From assembly GCA_016296205.1 (NCBI GenBank), contig JAEDJS010000014.1, positions 1-35,160 on the forward strand: a stretch of DNA of 35,160 nucleotides, given 5' to 3'. Source of the DNA: Treponema sp. (GTDB lineage: Bacteria > Spirochaetota > Spirochaetia > Treponematales > Treponemataceae). Below, one piece after another: positions 26,148 through 34,749 of this stretch; the first letter of the stretch is position 1, and the number at the start of each line of letters is the position of its first letter. The translations under genes were made by a program, and so were the position numbers. The notes below the pieces were generated by a model. That model did no database searches. It was given only the letters and a program-made list of their open reading frames with translations, and was not told where the DNA came from.

Positions 26148-28469
26148 TTAAAGGCTTACTGTAAAGAACAAATATTCAGTGTTCCAGTTAACAATGTTCT
26201 TAGAACAAATTTCAGTGAACTCTTCAACCGTTTTTTTGTAATCATCTTCATTGAGTTTGCTTCTGATAAAATTTCCGTAACTTGAATTTTCTGCAAACCA
26301 TGAAGAGATTTCTTTTTCTGTAATACGCTTTTTTTCTGTAAGGACTGTTTGTGTACATTTAATTCCAAATCCAGAATCAGTGAATGACTGGGAAATTGTA
26401 TTTCCATCAAAACTAAAAAGAGGATTGTCCTTATTCTGGAAAAATTCCTTTTCGGCCTGAGCAAATAAACAAGTTCTGCTGGACTGTTTTAAAAGAAGTG
26501 AAATCTTTTGCCCGTTTTTTGGAACCCTCTGGCAGAAAATAAATTTGCAGTTTTCAGAAATTATTTTTTTGTCTCTGCAAATTTTTAGCTGCTGGATAAA
26601 GGATTCAACTTCAACTTGAGAAGAAAAAATATCCCTAAAAAATATTCTGTCAAAAATAATGTCGTTAAAATTTAACAGGTTTCGTTCCAGATTAAATTTA
26701 TCTGCAGCAAAAACTTTAAGCACAGGTTTATCCATCTGGTCAAGATTTGTTGCATACTGATTTAAAATTTCAACACTTTTCTGATTTACACAAAGCCCGC
26801 AAGTTATACCTTCTGGAACTTTTCTGGTTAAGTCAAAAAGAAGAAGTGCATCATCTGCAGAATAAATAAGACAGTTGTTGTAGCGCACAAGTTCTGCATT
26901 TTGAATCATTTTGTTTTTAATTGTTTCAAGAATTTCTGCTCTGTTTGAATCCAGTCTGCGCTGCCAGTGTTTTTGAGCATTATCCAGATTTTTTTCTTTT
27001 TTAGAATCAACTGGCGAAAAAGTTAAATTTTCTTCCTGCTTATTTCTCTGGTTTTTAAAATGTTCATTCTGCCACCAGCTGTCAATTGAATTTTCAGGAC
27101 CAGATTTATCTTCTTCAAGCAATGCACTGATTTGAATTTCCCGCCTCTGCAAAACACTTTCTTTTATTTGAGCTTCGTACCCCTGATCAGTTGGCGTGTA
27201 AAAAATTCTTCCTACTAGATTTGAAGGCAAATACTGTTGAGCAACCCAATGGTCTCTGTATGCATGAGGATAAAGATATCCTGCTCCATGACCAAACTGT
27301 TCGCTGTCTCTATTGGAATCTTTGAGATGATTTGGAACTTCTGCATCCATTTTTTCTACACTTGCCAAAGCATCAAAAAATGCCATACTGGAATTACTTT
27401 TTGGGCAGGTAGCAAGATAAAGTGCAGCGTGGGCTAAAAAATATCTTCCTTCTGGCAGTCCAACTCTGTCAAAAGCTGCGGCACAATTTTGAACAATTGT
27501 AATTGCATTTGGATCTGCCAGACCAGTATCTTCGCAGGCACTAATCATCATTCTGCGGAAAATAAAATTTGGATCTTCCCCGGCTCTTACCATCCTTGCC
27601 ATCCAGTACATAGCGGCATCAGGGTCCCTTCCTCGCAAACTTTTTATAAATGCACTTATTATGTCGTAATGGTAGTCACCGTCTCTGTCGTAAAGTACAA
27701 CTTTTTTCTGGATTGATTCTTCACAAGTTTCTTTTGAAATGTAAATTGTAGAACCATATTCAGGTTGAGGTTGCAATTCCTGTGGAGCCCATACCGGTGG
27801 AGTAGTTTCAACTGCCAGTTCCAGAGCATTTAAAAGACTCCGGCAATCACCATTTGCAGTTTCTACTAAGTGTTCCAGTGCACCTTCTTCAAATTCAACA
27901 TTCCAGTTTCCGTAACCTCTTTCTTTGTCTTTTAAAGCAAAAGCAGCCGCATTCATTAAGTCTTTTTTTTCCAATGGTTTTAGCTGGAATACACGGCTCC
28001 TTGAAACCAATGCTTTGTTTACTTCAAAAAAAGGATTTTCGGTTGTTGCACCTATTAATATGAATGTTCCGTTTTCTACCCAGGGTAAAAGAGCATCCTG
28101 CTGACTTTTGTTCCAGCGATGAACTTCATCAACAAAAAGAATTGTTCGCCGCCCATAGAGTTTACGCTGCTGGTCTGCTTCCGAAATAGCATCTCTGATA
28201 TTTTGAACACCAGTGAGAACAGCATTTAATGTTATGAAATTTGATTTTGTATGATTTGCAATTACCCTGGCAAGAGTTGTTTTACCTGTTCCTGGAGGAC
28301 CATAAAAAATTACTGAAGATAACTGGTCAGCTTGAATTGCTCTGCGCAAGAGCCTGCCTTTGCCAACGATGTGATCCTGCCCGATGTATTCATCAAGGGT
28401 ACGGGGTCTCATGCGTGCGGCTAAAGGCTCATGTTTCTGTTTGTTTCCAGAATCAAAAAGTTCATCCAT
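26148..28469 (-). CDS. rarA: RarA/MgsA-type AAA+ ATPase fused to a C-terminal Rossmann-like domain
   Basis: RarA acts at stalled replication forks. The core (about 1-445) has Walker A GPPGTGKTT (57-65), Walker B DEVHRWNK (114-121), sensor 1 IGATTENP (139-146) and arginine finger SRSRVF (156-161). The C-terminal tetramer/clamp-loader part contains RGRDPDAAMYW and HGAGYLYPHAYRDHWV. A charged linker (about 450-515) leads to a further 250 residues not found in Escherichia coli RarA, which ends near residue 447. That extra part looks like a methyltransferase-type Rossmann fold in which the Gly-rich SAM loop is not recognisable (SADDALLLFDLTRKVPEG near 535). The ATG has no obvious ribosome site and lies 13 bases after the lipoprotein gene. 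Confidence 0.88.
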   Translation of the reverse strand: MDELFDSGNKQKHEPLAARMRPRTLDEYIGQDHIVGKGRLLRRAIQADQLSSVIFYGPPGTGKTTLARVIANHTKSNFITLNAVLTGVQNIRDAISEADQQRKLYGRRTILFVDEVHRWNKSQQDALLPWVENGTFILIGATTENPFFEVNKALVSRSRVFQLKPLEKKDLMNAAAFALKDKERGYGNWNVEFEEGALEHLVETANGDCRSLLNALELAVETTPPVWAPQELQPQPEYGSTIYISKETCEESIQKKVVLYDRDGDYHYDIISAFIKSLRGRDPDAAMYWMARMVRAGEDPNFIFRRMMISACEDTGLADPNAITIVQNCAAAFDRVGLPEGRYFLAHAALYLATCPKSNSSMAFFDALASVEKMDAEVPNHLKDSNRDSEQFGHGAGYLYPHAYRDHWVAQQYLPSNLVGRIFYTPTDQGYEAQIKESVLQRREIQISALLEEDKSGPENSIDSWWQNEHFKNQRNKQEENLTFSPVDSKKEKNLDNAQKHWQRRLDSNRAEILETIKNKMIQNAELVRYNNCLIYSADDALLLFDLTRKVPEGITCGLCVNQKSVEILNQYATNLDQMDKPVLKVFAADKFNLERNLLNFNDIIFDRIFFRDIFSSQVEVESFIQQLKICRDKKIISENCKFIFCQRVPKNGQKISLLLKQSSRTCLFAQAEKEFFQNKDNPLFSFDGNTISQSFTDSGFGIKCTQTVLTEKKRITEKEISSWFAENSSYGNFIRSKLNEDDYKKTVEEFTEICSKNIVNWNTEYLFFTVSL

Positions 28470-28482
28470 TTATAAAACCAGT

Positions 28483-29733
28483 TTAGTTTCCTGCAGGAAA
28501 TGTTTTTGTGTCTGCTGTACCATCTTTGTTCCATGTTCCACGGGAAGGGTAGTATGCCCAAAGCCCGCATTCCTTAAAAAGACCGGAGATTGAAGTTGAA
28601 GAAAGACTTCCGTGAATTGTAGTAGTTCCGTAAAGATCTGTTTTTTCTTCTTCCATTGATGGGTCACGAACAAAAATATTGAATACATAATAAGAAGCAG
28701 AAAGACTTGTTGAAGCATTTGTGCTGAATTTTGATGTACCTGCATTTGGCTGACCATCTGCAGAAAGAACAGTATGCTGAATGCCGCTTGTAGTTCCCAT
28801 AAGAAGATAGTCTTTTGTTACAGCAAGAGTAAGAATGGCTCCTTTGTCCTGAGCTGCTTCACCGTCTTTGTCCTTTCCAGTAATATAGTATCCTTTTTCT
28901 TTAGTCCATGCGTTGGCATAATGAACTACAGTTTTGTTTTTTGAGTTAAAGTAAATATAATCTGGACCAGCTGCTGCACTTGTGTAGTCAAAGAAATAAT
29001 CCTGTCCTTTAAAATACACAGCCTTGCATGTTGAACTGCTGCAGTTGTTTGTATCCTTTGGAATTTCTACAGGAGCATCAGACCCGTTTAATTTAAAAAT
29101 TGATGCAGATTTGTTTTCTGGAGCGTAATCGCTGGCAAGTTTTGAACCAATGAGCTTGATGTATGCATTTCTGTTAGAACCATCATTAAGGTCTGCAGGG
29201 TTTAAAGCTTCATTAGAAAAAATCAACACGCAGTTAAAAAAATCAGATTCATCGTAGCCAAAAACTGTAGAAGGAATTAAAGTCCATTCAGTGCCGTTTT
29301 GAGAATAGAAAATTTCTCTTTTAACAATCACATTGTTGCCGTTAAGATTTTCTTTCCATGAAGTTGCCAGTGCGTAGATATAATTTGCATCAGCTGCAAG
29401 AAAGTTTACTTCTTTTGAATAGAAAGGTGAATTCTGATCTTCCGGGTTGATTACCTTTTTCCAGTGTTCATTGTAAAGACCAGTTGAATTAAAATCCTCG
29501 GTTGAATCTTTTGTAATATCTTTTGCAAAAACCTTTCCGTTGGCAATAAATAATTGAGTTTTGCCGTCTTTAGAAAAACGTGTACCGGTTGTAATATCAC
29601 CAAAAATTCCTTTTTCTTCAAGACGAACTTCTTCATTGATTAAGTGGTAAATATCATCGTGGCATGATGTAAAAGTAGAAAAGCAAACAGCCAGTGAAGC
29701 AATCAGCATGTAGTATTTATTCAATTTTTTCAT
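28483..29733 (-). CDS. Predicted lipoprotein, beta-rich, unknown function
   Basis: This 416-residue protein has a signal peptide ending at C24 (STFTSC), a relaxed lipobox of the spirochaetal kind. The mature chain has repeated short beta motifs such as KTQLFIANGKVFAK, YIYALATSW and DYLLMGTTSGI, which would fit a beta-propeller or similar repeat fold. It ends with GLWAYYPSRGTWNKDG. A clear GGAG ribosome site precedes the ATG at 29733. It follows the small barrel gene by 17 bases, so the two are probably co-transcribed envelope proteins. I do not recognise a named family. Confidence 0.75.
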   Translation of the reverse strand: MKKLNKYYMLIASLAVCFSTFTSCHDDIYHLINEEVRLEEKGIFGDITTGTRFSKDGKTQLFIANGKVFAKDITKDSTEDFNSTGLYNEHWKKVINPEDQNSPFYSKEVNFLAADANYIYALATSWKENLNGNNVIVKREIFYSQNGTEWTLIPSTVFGYDESDFFNCVLIFSNEALNPADLNDGSNRNAYIKLIGSKLASDYAPENKSASIFKLNGSDAPVEIPKDTNNCSSSTCKAVYFKGQDYFFDYTSAAAGPDYIYFNSKNKTVVHYANAWTKEKGYYITGKDKDGEAAQDKGAILTLAVTKDYLLMGTTSGIQHTVLSADGQPNAGTSKFSTNASTSLSASYYVFNIFVRDPSMEEEKTDLYGTTTIHGSLSSTSISGLFKECGLWAYYPSRGTWNKDGTADTKTFPAGN

Positions 29734-29750
29734 TTTAATAAATCTCCGGA

Positions 29751-30380
29751 TTAAAAGTGGTATCTGGCGCCAATAGTTCCGCCTACGAACTGACCCAAAA
29801 TATTGTGGGCCTCTTTATTGTAAAGCTGAGCAAATTGAGGCATAAAAAAGTAAGTAACGTCTGCGCCTACACTCCATGATGCATTAATCCTCCAGTATGC
29901 TCCGACTTCTCCTTTAAGAACAAGCCCCGGGAAATATTTATAGTTGATGTAAGTTTCTGTTGCAAAACCAAGCCCAACAGTAATTGGAAATTCAAACTGC
30001 CTGAATGTTGGCTGGTATGTAAGAGTTGCTACAAAGGGAATGTAGTTAAAAATATGCTTGCCGATTGTTGTACAGAAACCAAAACCAATGTCTGCGCCGG
30101 CAATAAGCCACGGTTTAATAAAATAGTGGTATCCCAACGATCCCATTCCGCCAGTGTACATCTTTGCAGTTCCTTCAAACATATTTCCAAATCCAATTGG
30201 ATTCATGGCAGAAATTGCAACTTTAATATATTGGTCACCTTTCTGGTTCATCTGATAAACGTATTCAACCAGATCCTCTTTTTGTGGTTCATCTTTAAAA
30301 TCATTTTCCTGAGCAGTAAGTGGCATACAAATCAATGCAGACAGAATAAAAACAGCTGCACTTTTAAAAATCTTTTTCAT
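29751..30380 (-). CDS. Small outer-membrane beta-barrel protein
   Basis: ATG 30380 gives 209 residues and is preceded by GAGGAA at a good distance. The longer frame to 30461 has no such site. A signal peptide (cleavage near LTAQ-E, residue 24) is followed by a short acidic segment and then about eight amphipathic beta-strands rich in Gly, Tyr and Phe. The chain ends GGTIGARYHF with a terminal Phe typical of BAM substrates. The size and pattern fit an eight-stranded barrel of the OmpW/OmpA kind. It lies upstream of a lipoprotein gene on the same strand and divergent from folD. Confidence 0.75.
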   Translation of the reverse strand: MKKIFKSAAVFILSALICMPLTAQENDFKDEPQKEDLVEYVYQMNQKGDQYIKVAISAMNPIGFGNMFEGTAKMYTGGMGSLGYHYFIKPWLIAGADIGFGFCTTIGKHIFNYIPFVATLTYQPTFRQFEFPITVGLGFATETYINYKYFPGLVLKGEVGAYWRINASWSVGADVTYFFMPQFAQLYNKEAHNILGQFVGGTIGARYHF

Positions 30381-30483
30381 ATTTCCTCGCACGTTAATTT
30401 TGAAATAATTATATAGAAATTTTTTATAAAAATCTATACAATGATTAAAATTTAAAATCAACTAAAAAATGGAAGGTTACAGA

Positions 30484-31356
30484 ATGAGCGCCACAATTAT
30501 TGACGGAAAAGCAATTGCAGAAGAAGTAAAAAGTGATGTTGCAGCAAAAGTTGCACAGTTAAAATCAAAAGGTGTTACACCTTGTCTTGCAGTTATTCTT
30601 GTTGGCGAAAATCCAGCCAGTGTAAGTTATGTAACAGGAAAAAGAAAGGCCCTTGAAGAAGCTGGAATGATGGATAAGAGTGTTGTTCTTCCGGAAAATA
30701 CCACAGAAGAGGAAGTTCTTGATTTAATTGCAAAACTCAACTCAGATAAATTTGTTCACGGAATTCTGGTTCAGCTACCATTGCCAAAACATATTAATGA
30801 AGAAAAAGTAATAATGGCAATCGATCCTTCAAAAGACGTAGACGGATTCCACCCAGTAAATGTAGGAAATCTTGTAATCGGTAAAAAAAGCTTTTTGCCT
30901 TGCACACCTCATGGAATCCTTGTACTTCTGGAAAAAATGAATATTAACACAAACGGAGCAAACGCAGTAGTCATTGGCCGCAGCAATATTGTAGGCAAAC
31001 CAGTAGCACTCCTTCTTGCACGCCGTGAATACAACGCCACAGTTACTATCTGTCATACAGGAACAAAAAATCTTGCAGAAATCACAAAGCAGGCAGACAT
31101 TCTCATTGCAGCAGTGGGCAAACCAAACACAGTTACAGCAGAGATGGTAAAACCAGGAGCAACAGTAATCGACGTGGGAGTCAACCGCATCCCAGACAGC
31201 ACAAAGAAAAACGGCTTTAGACTTTGCGGCGATGTTGATTTTGAATCTGTCAAAGAAGTAGCCTCATATATCACACCAGTTCCAAAAGGCGTAGGACCAA
31301 TGACAATTGCAATGCTTATTTACAACACCCTTGAAGCCTGCGAAAATTTAATGTAA
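30484..31356 (+). CDS. folD: FolD: methylenetetrahydrofolate dehydrogenase/cyclohydrolase
   Basis: FolD oxidises 5,10-methylene-THF with NADP and hydrolyses the product to 10-formyl-THF. ATG 30484 gives 290 residues, the usual size, and GGAAGG lies seven bases upstream. The in-frame ATG at 30469 overlaps that ribosome site and is rejected. Visible signatures are YVTGKRKA with Y49 and catalytic K53, GILVQLPLPKH near 95, DGFHPVN near 122, PCTPHGI near 140, the nucleotide-binding GRSNIVGKP near 166, and TPVPKGVGPMT near 265. The gene is divergent from the small barrel gene and is followed by a 249-base gap. Confidence 0.96.
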   Translation: MSATIIDGKAIAEEVKSDVAAKVAQLKSKGVTPCLAVILVGENPASVSYVTGKRKALEEAGMMDKSVVLPENTTEEEVLDLIAKLNSDKFVHGILVQLPLPKHINEEKVIMAIDPSKDVDGFHPVNVGNLVIGKKSFLPCTPHGILVLLEKMNINTNGANAVVIGRSNIVGKPVALLLARREYNATVTICHTGTKNLAEITKQADILIAAVGKPNTVTAEMVKPGATVIDVGVNRIPDSTKKNGFRLCGDVDFESVKEVASYITPVPKGVGPMTIAMLIYNTLEACENLM

Positions 31357-31400
31357 TCAATACTGTTTAAGTAAACTGTTTATAATTTTGAGATGTTGGT
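31357..31400 (+). other. Short gap with small palindrome
   Basis: GTTTA-AG-TAAAC lies at about 31364-31375, with two further outer pairs, and TATAAT is at 31381-31386. The palindrome is too weak to call a terminator. The TATAAT lacks a matching -35. Confidence 0.25.
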
Positions 31401-31576
31401 GTGTCAGAAAAAATTATTGCATCTATTGATGTTCTTTCATACAGAGGTGCTCCAAAAAATCAACCTTGCAACGTATATAGAATGTGCAAAAATCATAGCA
31501 AAAGCTCATCCGTTAAGCCGCAGTTATGGATTTTTCTGAGTTTAAAAATATTGATGAAGTATTAACTTTGCAGTAA
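31401..31576 (+). pseudogene. Probable decayed gene remnant
   Basis: Three short protein-like stretches follow one another in different frames. From GTG 31401 comes VSEKIIASIDVLSYRGAP. Around 31462-31528 another frame gives NLATYIECAKIIAKAHPLS. From 31526 the third frame gives MDFSEFKNIDEVLTLQ and a stop at 31574-31576. Each reads like ordinary protein, but none is complete. Two frameshifts would join them into about 58 codons. I do not recognise the family. The region could instead be plain intergenic DNA. Confidence 0.35.
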
Positions 31577-31605
31577 TAAAAAATTCAATTTTTTGGAGGT
31601 TAAGT

Positions 31606-33366
31606 ATGTTAATTGATAAAATCAACAGTCCTGCTGATTTAAAACAATTGTCTGTTGAACAGTTAAAGGTTCTCCCTCAGGAAATTCGTAAAGGACTTTT
31701 TAACAGACTTTCAAAAATTGGCGGACATTTTGGCCCGAATTTTGGATTTGTAGAAGCCACCGTTGCAATGCATTATGTTTTTGAATCCCCAAAGGATAAA
31801 TTTGTATTTGACGTTTCCCATCAGTCTTATACTCATAAAATTCTTACTGGCCGCAAGAACGGTTATTTCCTGGATGAATGTTTTTCAGAAGAATCAGGGT
31901 ATACAAATCCAGAAGAAAGTCCCCATGATTTTTTTAATATCGGTCATACTTCAACTTCAATTGCACTGGCACTTGGTCTTGCAAAAGCCCGTGATCTTAA
32001 AGGCTCCAAAGAAAATATCATCGCAGTAATCGGTGATGGTTCCCTTAGTGGCGGAGAAGCCATGGAAGCATTAAGTGCAGCCGGCAGTGAACTTAATTCA
32101 AATTTTATTATCATCGTAAACGATAACGAAATTTCAATTTCAGAAAATCACGGTGGCATTTACAAAAACCTTGCAGAGCTTCGCAGAACAAAAGGGCAGT
32201 GTCCAAATAATCTTTTCCGTGCATTTGGACTTGATTATGTTTACGAAGAAAATGGGAATGATGTACAGGCAATGATTCTCGCCCTCAAAAAAGTAAAAGA
32301 CTGTGACCATCCTGTAGTTCTCCATATTCACACTCAGAAAGGAATGGGGTATAAACCAGCAGAAGAAAACAAAGAAGCCTGGCACTGGTGCGTTCCATTT
32401 AACCCCGAAACCGGTAAACCAAAAAATAGTTTTACCACAGACGAAACTTATGTTTCTATAACAAGAGATTTTATCCAGCAGAGAGCAGAAAATGATCCTG
32501 ATTTTTTAATGATTACACCAGCAATGGCCTGCTCAATCGGAATGGATGCAAAACAACGGGAAAAACTAGGTTCCCATTATATGGATGTTGGAATAGCAGA
32601 AGAAGCCGCCGTGGCAATTGCATCAGGAGTAGCAAAAAATGGAGGAAAGCCGCTTTTGGTAACAAACATGACATTCCTTCAGCGTGCCTATGACCAGATT
32701 TCCCAGGATGTCTGTATCAACGGAAATGCAGTTACAATGCTTATGAACAACAGCAATTTTGACGGATTAACAGATGTTACTCATCTTGGAATCTTTGGTC
32801 TTGCTGCATTTACCAATATTCCCAATCTGGTAGTGCTGTGTCCAACATGCAAAGACGAATATATCAACATGCTTAACTGGTCCCTGGATCAGAAAGATCA
32901 TCCTGTTTTGATTTTAATTCCTGGAAATCAAGTTACAAACCGGGAAGCAGAAAAAAATTTTAGTAAACTGGATTCTTACAAAGTTGAACAGAAAGGCCAG
33001 AAAGTTGCAATTATTGCACTTGGTGATTTTTATCAGAAAGGACAGGCTCTGGCAGAAGAAGTAAAAAATCAACTGGGGTTTACCCCAACATTGATAAATC
33101 CAAGATTTGCCAGCGGAGTTGATGAAGCACTTCTTCAGGACCTTATAAAAGATCACAAACTGGTAATCACACTGGAAGACGGAATATTGAGCGGTGGTTT
33201 TGGACAGAAAATTTCATCCTTTTACAGCACCAGCCAAATCAAAGTAAAAAACTATGGTTTGGAAAAAAAATTCTACGACCGTTATAATCCAGATGAACTT
33301 CTTAAAGAACTGGGAATGACAACAAGTCAGATTGTTGATTTCATAAAATCACAAGAGGGACTATGA
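31606..33366 (+). CDS. DXS/transketolase-family thiamine diphosphate enzyme, divergent
   Basis: This 586-residue enzyme aligns by eye with 1-deoxyxylulose-5-phosphate synthase from the N terminus (INSPADLKQL; H41 in GGHF; FDVSHQSYTHKILTGR). The thiamine diphosphate motif is GDGSLSGG (143-150) with NDN at 172-174, and E332 in GIAEE is the cofactor-activating Glu. It differs from true DXS at key places: GIAEQHA reads GIAEEAA, the DRAGLVG segment reads NNSNFDG (381-387), and the later YPRG-type Arg is absent (LIPGNQ near 437-442). The substrate may therefore differ. Strong GGAGG is at 31595-31599. The stop overlaps the next gene by four bases. Annotation as dxs is the main alternative. Confidence 0.8.
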   Translation: MLIDKINSPADLKQLSVEQLKVLPQEIRKGLFNRLSKIGGHFGPNFGFVEATVAMHYVFESPKDKFVFDVSHQSYTHKILTGRKNGYFLDECFSEESGYTNPEESPHDFFNIGHTSTSIALALGLAKARDLKGSKENIIAVIGDGSLSGGEAMEALSAAGSELNSNFIIIVNDNEISISENHGGIYKNLAELRRTKGQCPNNLFRAFGLDYVYEENGNDVQAMILALKKVKDCDHPVVLHIHTQKGMGYKPAEENKEAWHWCVPFNPETGKPKNSFTTDETYVSITRDFIQQRAENDPDFLMITPAMACSIGMDAKQREKLGSHYMDVGIAEEAAVAIASGVAKNGGKPLLVTNMTFLQRAYDQISQDVCINGNAVTMLMNNSNFDGLTDVTHLGIFGLAAFTNIPNLVVLCPTCKDEYINMLNWSLDQKDHPVLILIPGNQVTNREAEKNFSKLDSYKVEQKGQKVAIIALGDFYQKGQALAEEVKNQLGFTPTLINPRFASGVDEALLQDLIKDHKLVITLEDGILSGGFGQKISSFYSTSQIKVKNYGLEKKFYDRYNPDELLKELGMTTSQIVDFIKSQEGL

Positions 33367-34208
33367 TTTACCAGAACTTATCTTTTGATCAGGAGCGGGC
33401 ACTTTATGGAATTCACGATGCAAAAATAAAAAACTGCCGCTTTACAGGTCCGCAAGATGGAGAATCCTTTTTAAAAGAAACCCAGCGGATCCAGGTAGAA
33501 GACTGCCTTATGGATCTCCGCTATCCACTGTGGCATGTAACCGACGGAAAAATAATTAACTGTCAGCTTACCCCAAATTGCAGGGCAGCCCTATGGTATG
33601 ATAAAAACATTCAGATTACAGACAGCAGCATGATGGGGATAAAAGCCATCCGGGAATGTGAAAACGTAAAATTAAAAAATGTAACAGTCAGTTCTCCGGA
33701 ATTCATCTGGAAAGTTCATGGAATAACAGTAGAAGACAGTCAGATTCTCCAAAGCGAATATCCGTTTTTTGAAGTCACCGATGGAAAAATCAGGAATTTA
33801 AAAATGAAAGGAAAATACTCGTTCCAGTACTGCAACAATTTTGAACTGTCAGACTGCGATTTTGATACAAAAGACGCCTTCTGGCATTCAAAGAATTTCG
33901 TAATCCGCAACAGTGTCATTAAAGGCGAATATCTTGCCTGGTATTCAGAAAATTTAACATTCATTGACTGCAAAATAATTGGAACCCAGCCTTTCTGTTA
34001 CTGCAAAAATCTAAAACTTCAGAACTGCATTTTTGAAGACTGCGACCTTGCTTTTGAAAATTCCACAGTGTTTGCAGAAATTAACAGCAGAGTAGAAAGC
34101 ATAAAAAATCCAGTCAGTGGTGAAATCCATGCACAGGAAATAGGGCAGATAATTCTGGACGCCAAAAGAACCCCGGTTACCCAGTGCAAAATTTTTAGCC
34201 GTCAATAA
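33363..34208 (+). CDS. DUF3737 family beta-helix protein
   Basis: This 281-residue protein has no signal peptide. It is built from repeated short turns of the form (hydrophobic)xxCxF/(K/D)NxxI, such as KIKNCRFTG, RIQVEDCLMD, KIINCQLTP, NIQITDSSMM, FVIRNSVIKG and LKLQNCIFEDC. This points to a right-handed parallel beta-helix. The opening MIYQNLSFDQERALYGIHDAK is typical of DUF3737, whose function is unknown. Its ATG overlaps the stop of the DXS-like gene (ATGA), so the two products are made together and may act together. Cys is common along one face of the helix. Confidence 0.82.
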   Translation: MIYQNLSFDQERALYGIHDAKIKNCRFTGPQDGESFLKETQRIQVEDCLMDLRYPLWHVTDGKIINCQLTPNCRAALWYDKNIQITDSSMMGIKAIRECENVKLKNVTVSSPEFIWKVHGITVEDSQILQSEYPFFEVTDGKIRNLKMKGKYSFQYCNNFELSDCDFDTKDAFWHSKNFVIRNSVIKGEYLAWYSENLTFIDCKIIGTQPFCYCKNLKLQNCIFEDCDLAFENSTVFAEINSRVESIKNPVSGEIHAQEIGQIILDAKRTPVTQCKIFSRQ

Positions 34209-34238
34209 TCATTTTTCCAGCAGTCAAAGGATTCTAAA

Positions 34239-34316
34239 GGAAGGAGCCCCTCCCTCCGCGCCCACTTCGTAGGTCGCTACCCACCCAGCGGGGGGGCATC
34301 CCCCGCAACGCCCCCA
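34239..34316. repeat. GC-rich hairpin island in AT-rich intergenic DNA
   Basis: This stretch is mostly G and C while the flanks are AT-rich. It holds GTAG-GTCG-CTAC (34269-34280) and a perfect seven-pair hairpin GCGGGGG-GGCAT-CCCCCGC (34288-34306). No gene covers it. It may be a dispersed intergenic repeat or a strong hairpin ending the DXS-like/DUF3737 unit, although no T tract follows. The rest of the 34209-34410 gap shows only a small palindrome, ATCTGA-ACAT-TCAGAT (34391-34406), just past the end of the XRE gene. Confidence 0.6.
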
Positions 34317-34410
34317 GAAAACCAATTAAAAAATAAAACTCAAGATCCTAAAGTTCAAATTTTTGCAAAAAATTCCCCGCAGAAATTTCAATCTGAACAT
34401 TCAGATATTC

Positions 34411-34719
34411 TTATCTCTGGATATTAGCATCATTTATTTCTTCAATTAATAAATTCAACTTTTTTATAATTTCACTTTTTTCTATATAATTTTGATTTTC
34501 TTTAGTAAGCATCGTAGTTTCAAAAAGCTTGCTTGGTTCAATTTCTAGATTTCGTGATATTTTTTCAATCATTTCAACAGAAGGAAATTTCTTGCCCGTT
34601 TCAATCTCTCCAATATAACTTGTGGAAGTATTGCAAAGCTCGGCCAGATTCATCTGAGATAATTTATTTTTTTTCCGGTATTTTTTCAAATTCGCAATAA
34701 AAGTTTCTCTTAGCGTCAT
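34411..34719 (-). CDS. XRE-family helix-turn-helix regulator
   Basis: This 102-residue protein has an N-terminal Cro/C1-type HTH domain (about 6-66; LKKYRKKNKLSQMNLAELCNTSTSYIGEIETGKKFPSVEMIEKISRNL). The recognition helix lies near STSYIGEIE. The C-terminal 35 residues are Glu/Lys/Asn-rich helix, probably for dimerisation. It is divergent from an exported LPP20-like gene. Three copies of a 12-bp motif lie in the shared upstream region, so it is likely to control itself and that gene. I see no good ribosome site before the ATG. Confidence 0.88.
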   Translation of the reverse strand: MTLRETFIANLKKYRKKNKLSQMNLAELCNTSTSYIGEIETGKKFPSVEMIEKISRNLEIEPSKLFETTMLTKENQNYIEKSEIIKKLNLLIEEINDANIQR

Positions 34720-34724
34720 TTCTT

Positions 34725-34736
34725 ATATGCTAATAG
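34725..34736 (-). promoter_or_regulatory. Operator-like motif, copy 1
   Basis: The minus strand reads CTATTAGCATAT. It faces copy 2, so that TGCTAATAG (34728-34736) and CTATTAGCA (34761-34769) form a perfect nine-base inverted repeat with a 24-base spacer. It lies just upstream of the XRE start codon. Confidence 0.6.
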
Positions 34737-34749
34737 AGGATATAATTGT

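Noticed and set aside
25598..26285. Plus-strand open frames of 188 and 226 codons opposite adk and the rarA end
   Set aside because: They mirror the codons of adk, which has all its catalytic motifs, and their translations look like reverse-strand shadows.
30381..30461. Longer start for the small barrel protein
   Set aside because: The ATG at 30380 has GAGGAA and begins a normal signal peptide. The extra 27 residues would hide that signal peptide.
30469..30483. Earlier folD ATG
   Set aside because: This ATG overlaps the GGAAGG ribosome site that serves ATG 30484, and FolD proteins normally begin near that second Met.
31357..31400. Rho-independent terminator after folD
   Set aside because: The palindrome GTTTA-AG-TAAAC is AT-rich with a two-base centre and no T tract, too weak to call.
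34209..34410. A small gene encoded in the GC-rich island
   Set aside because: Frames through it are short, interrupted and Pro/Gly-biased by composition. No start with a ribosome site is present.
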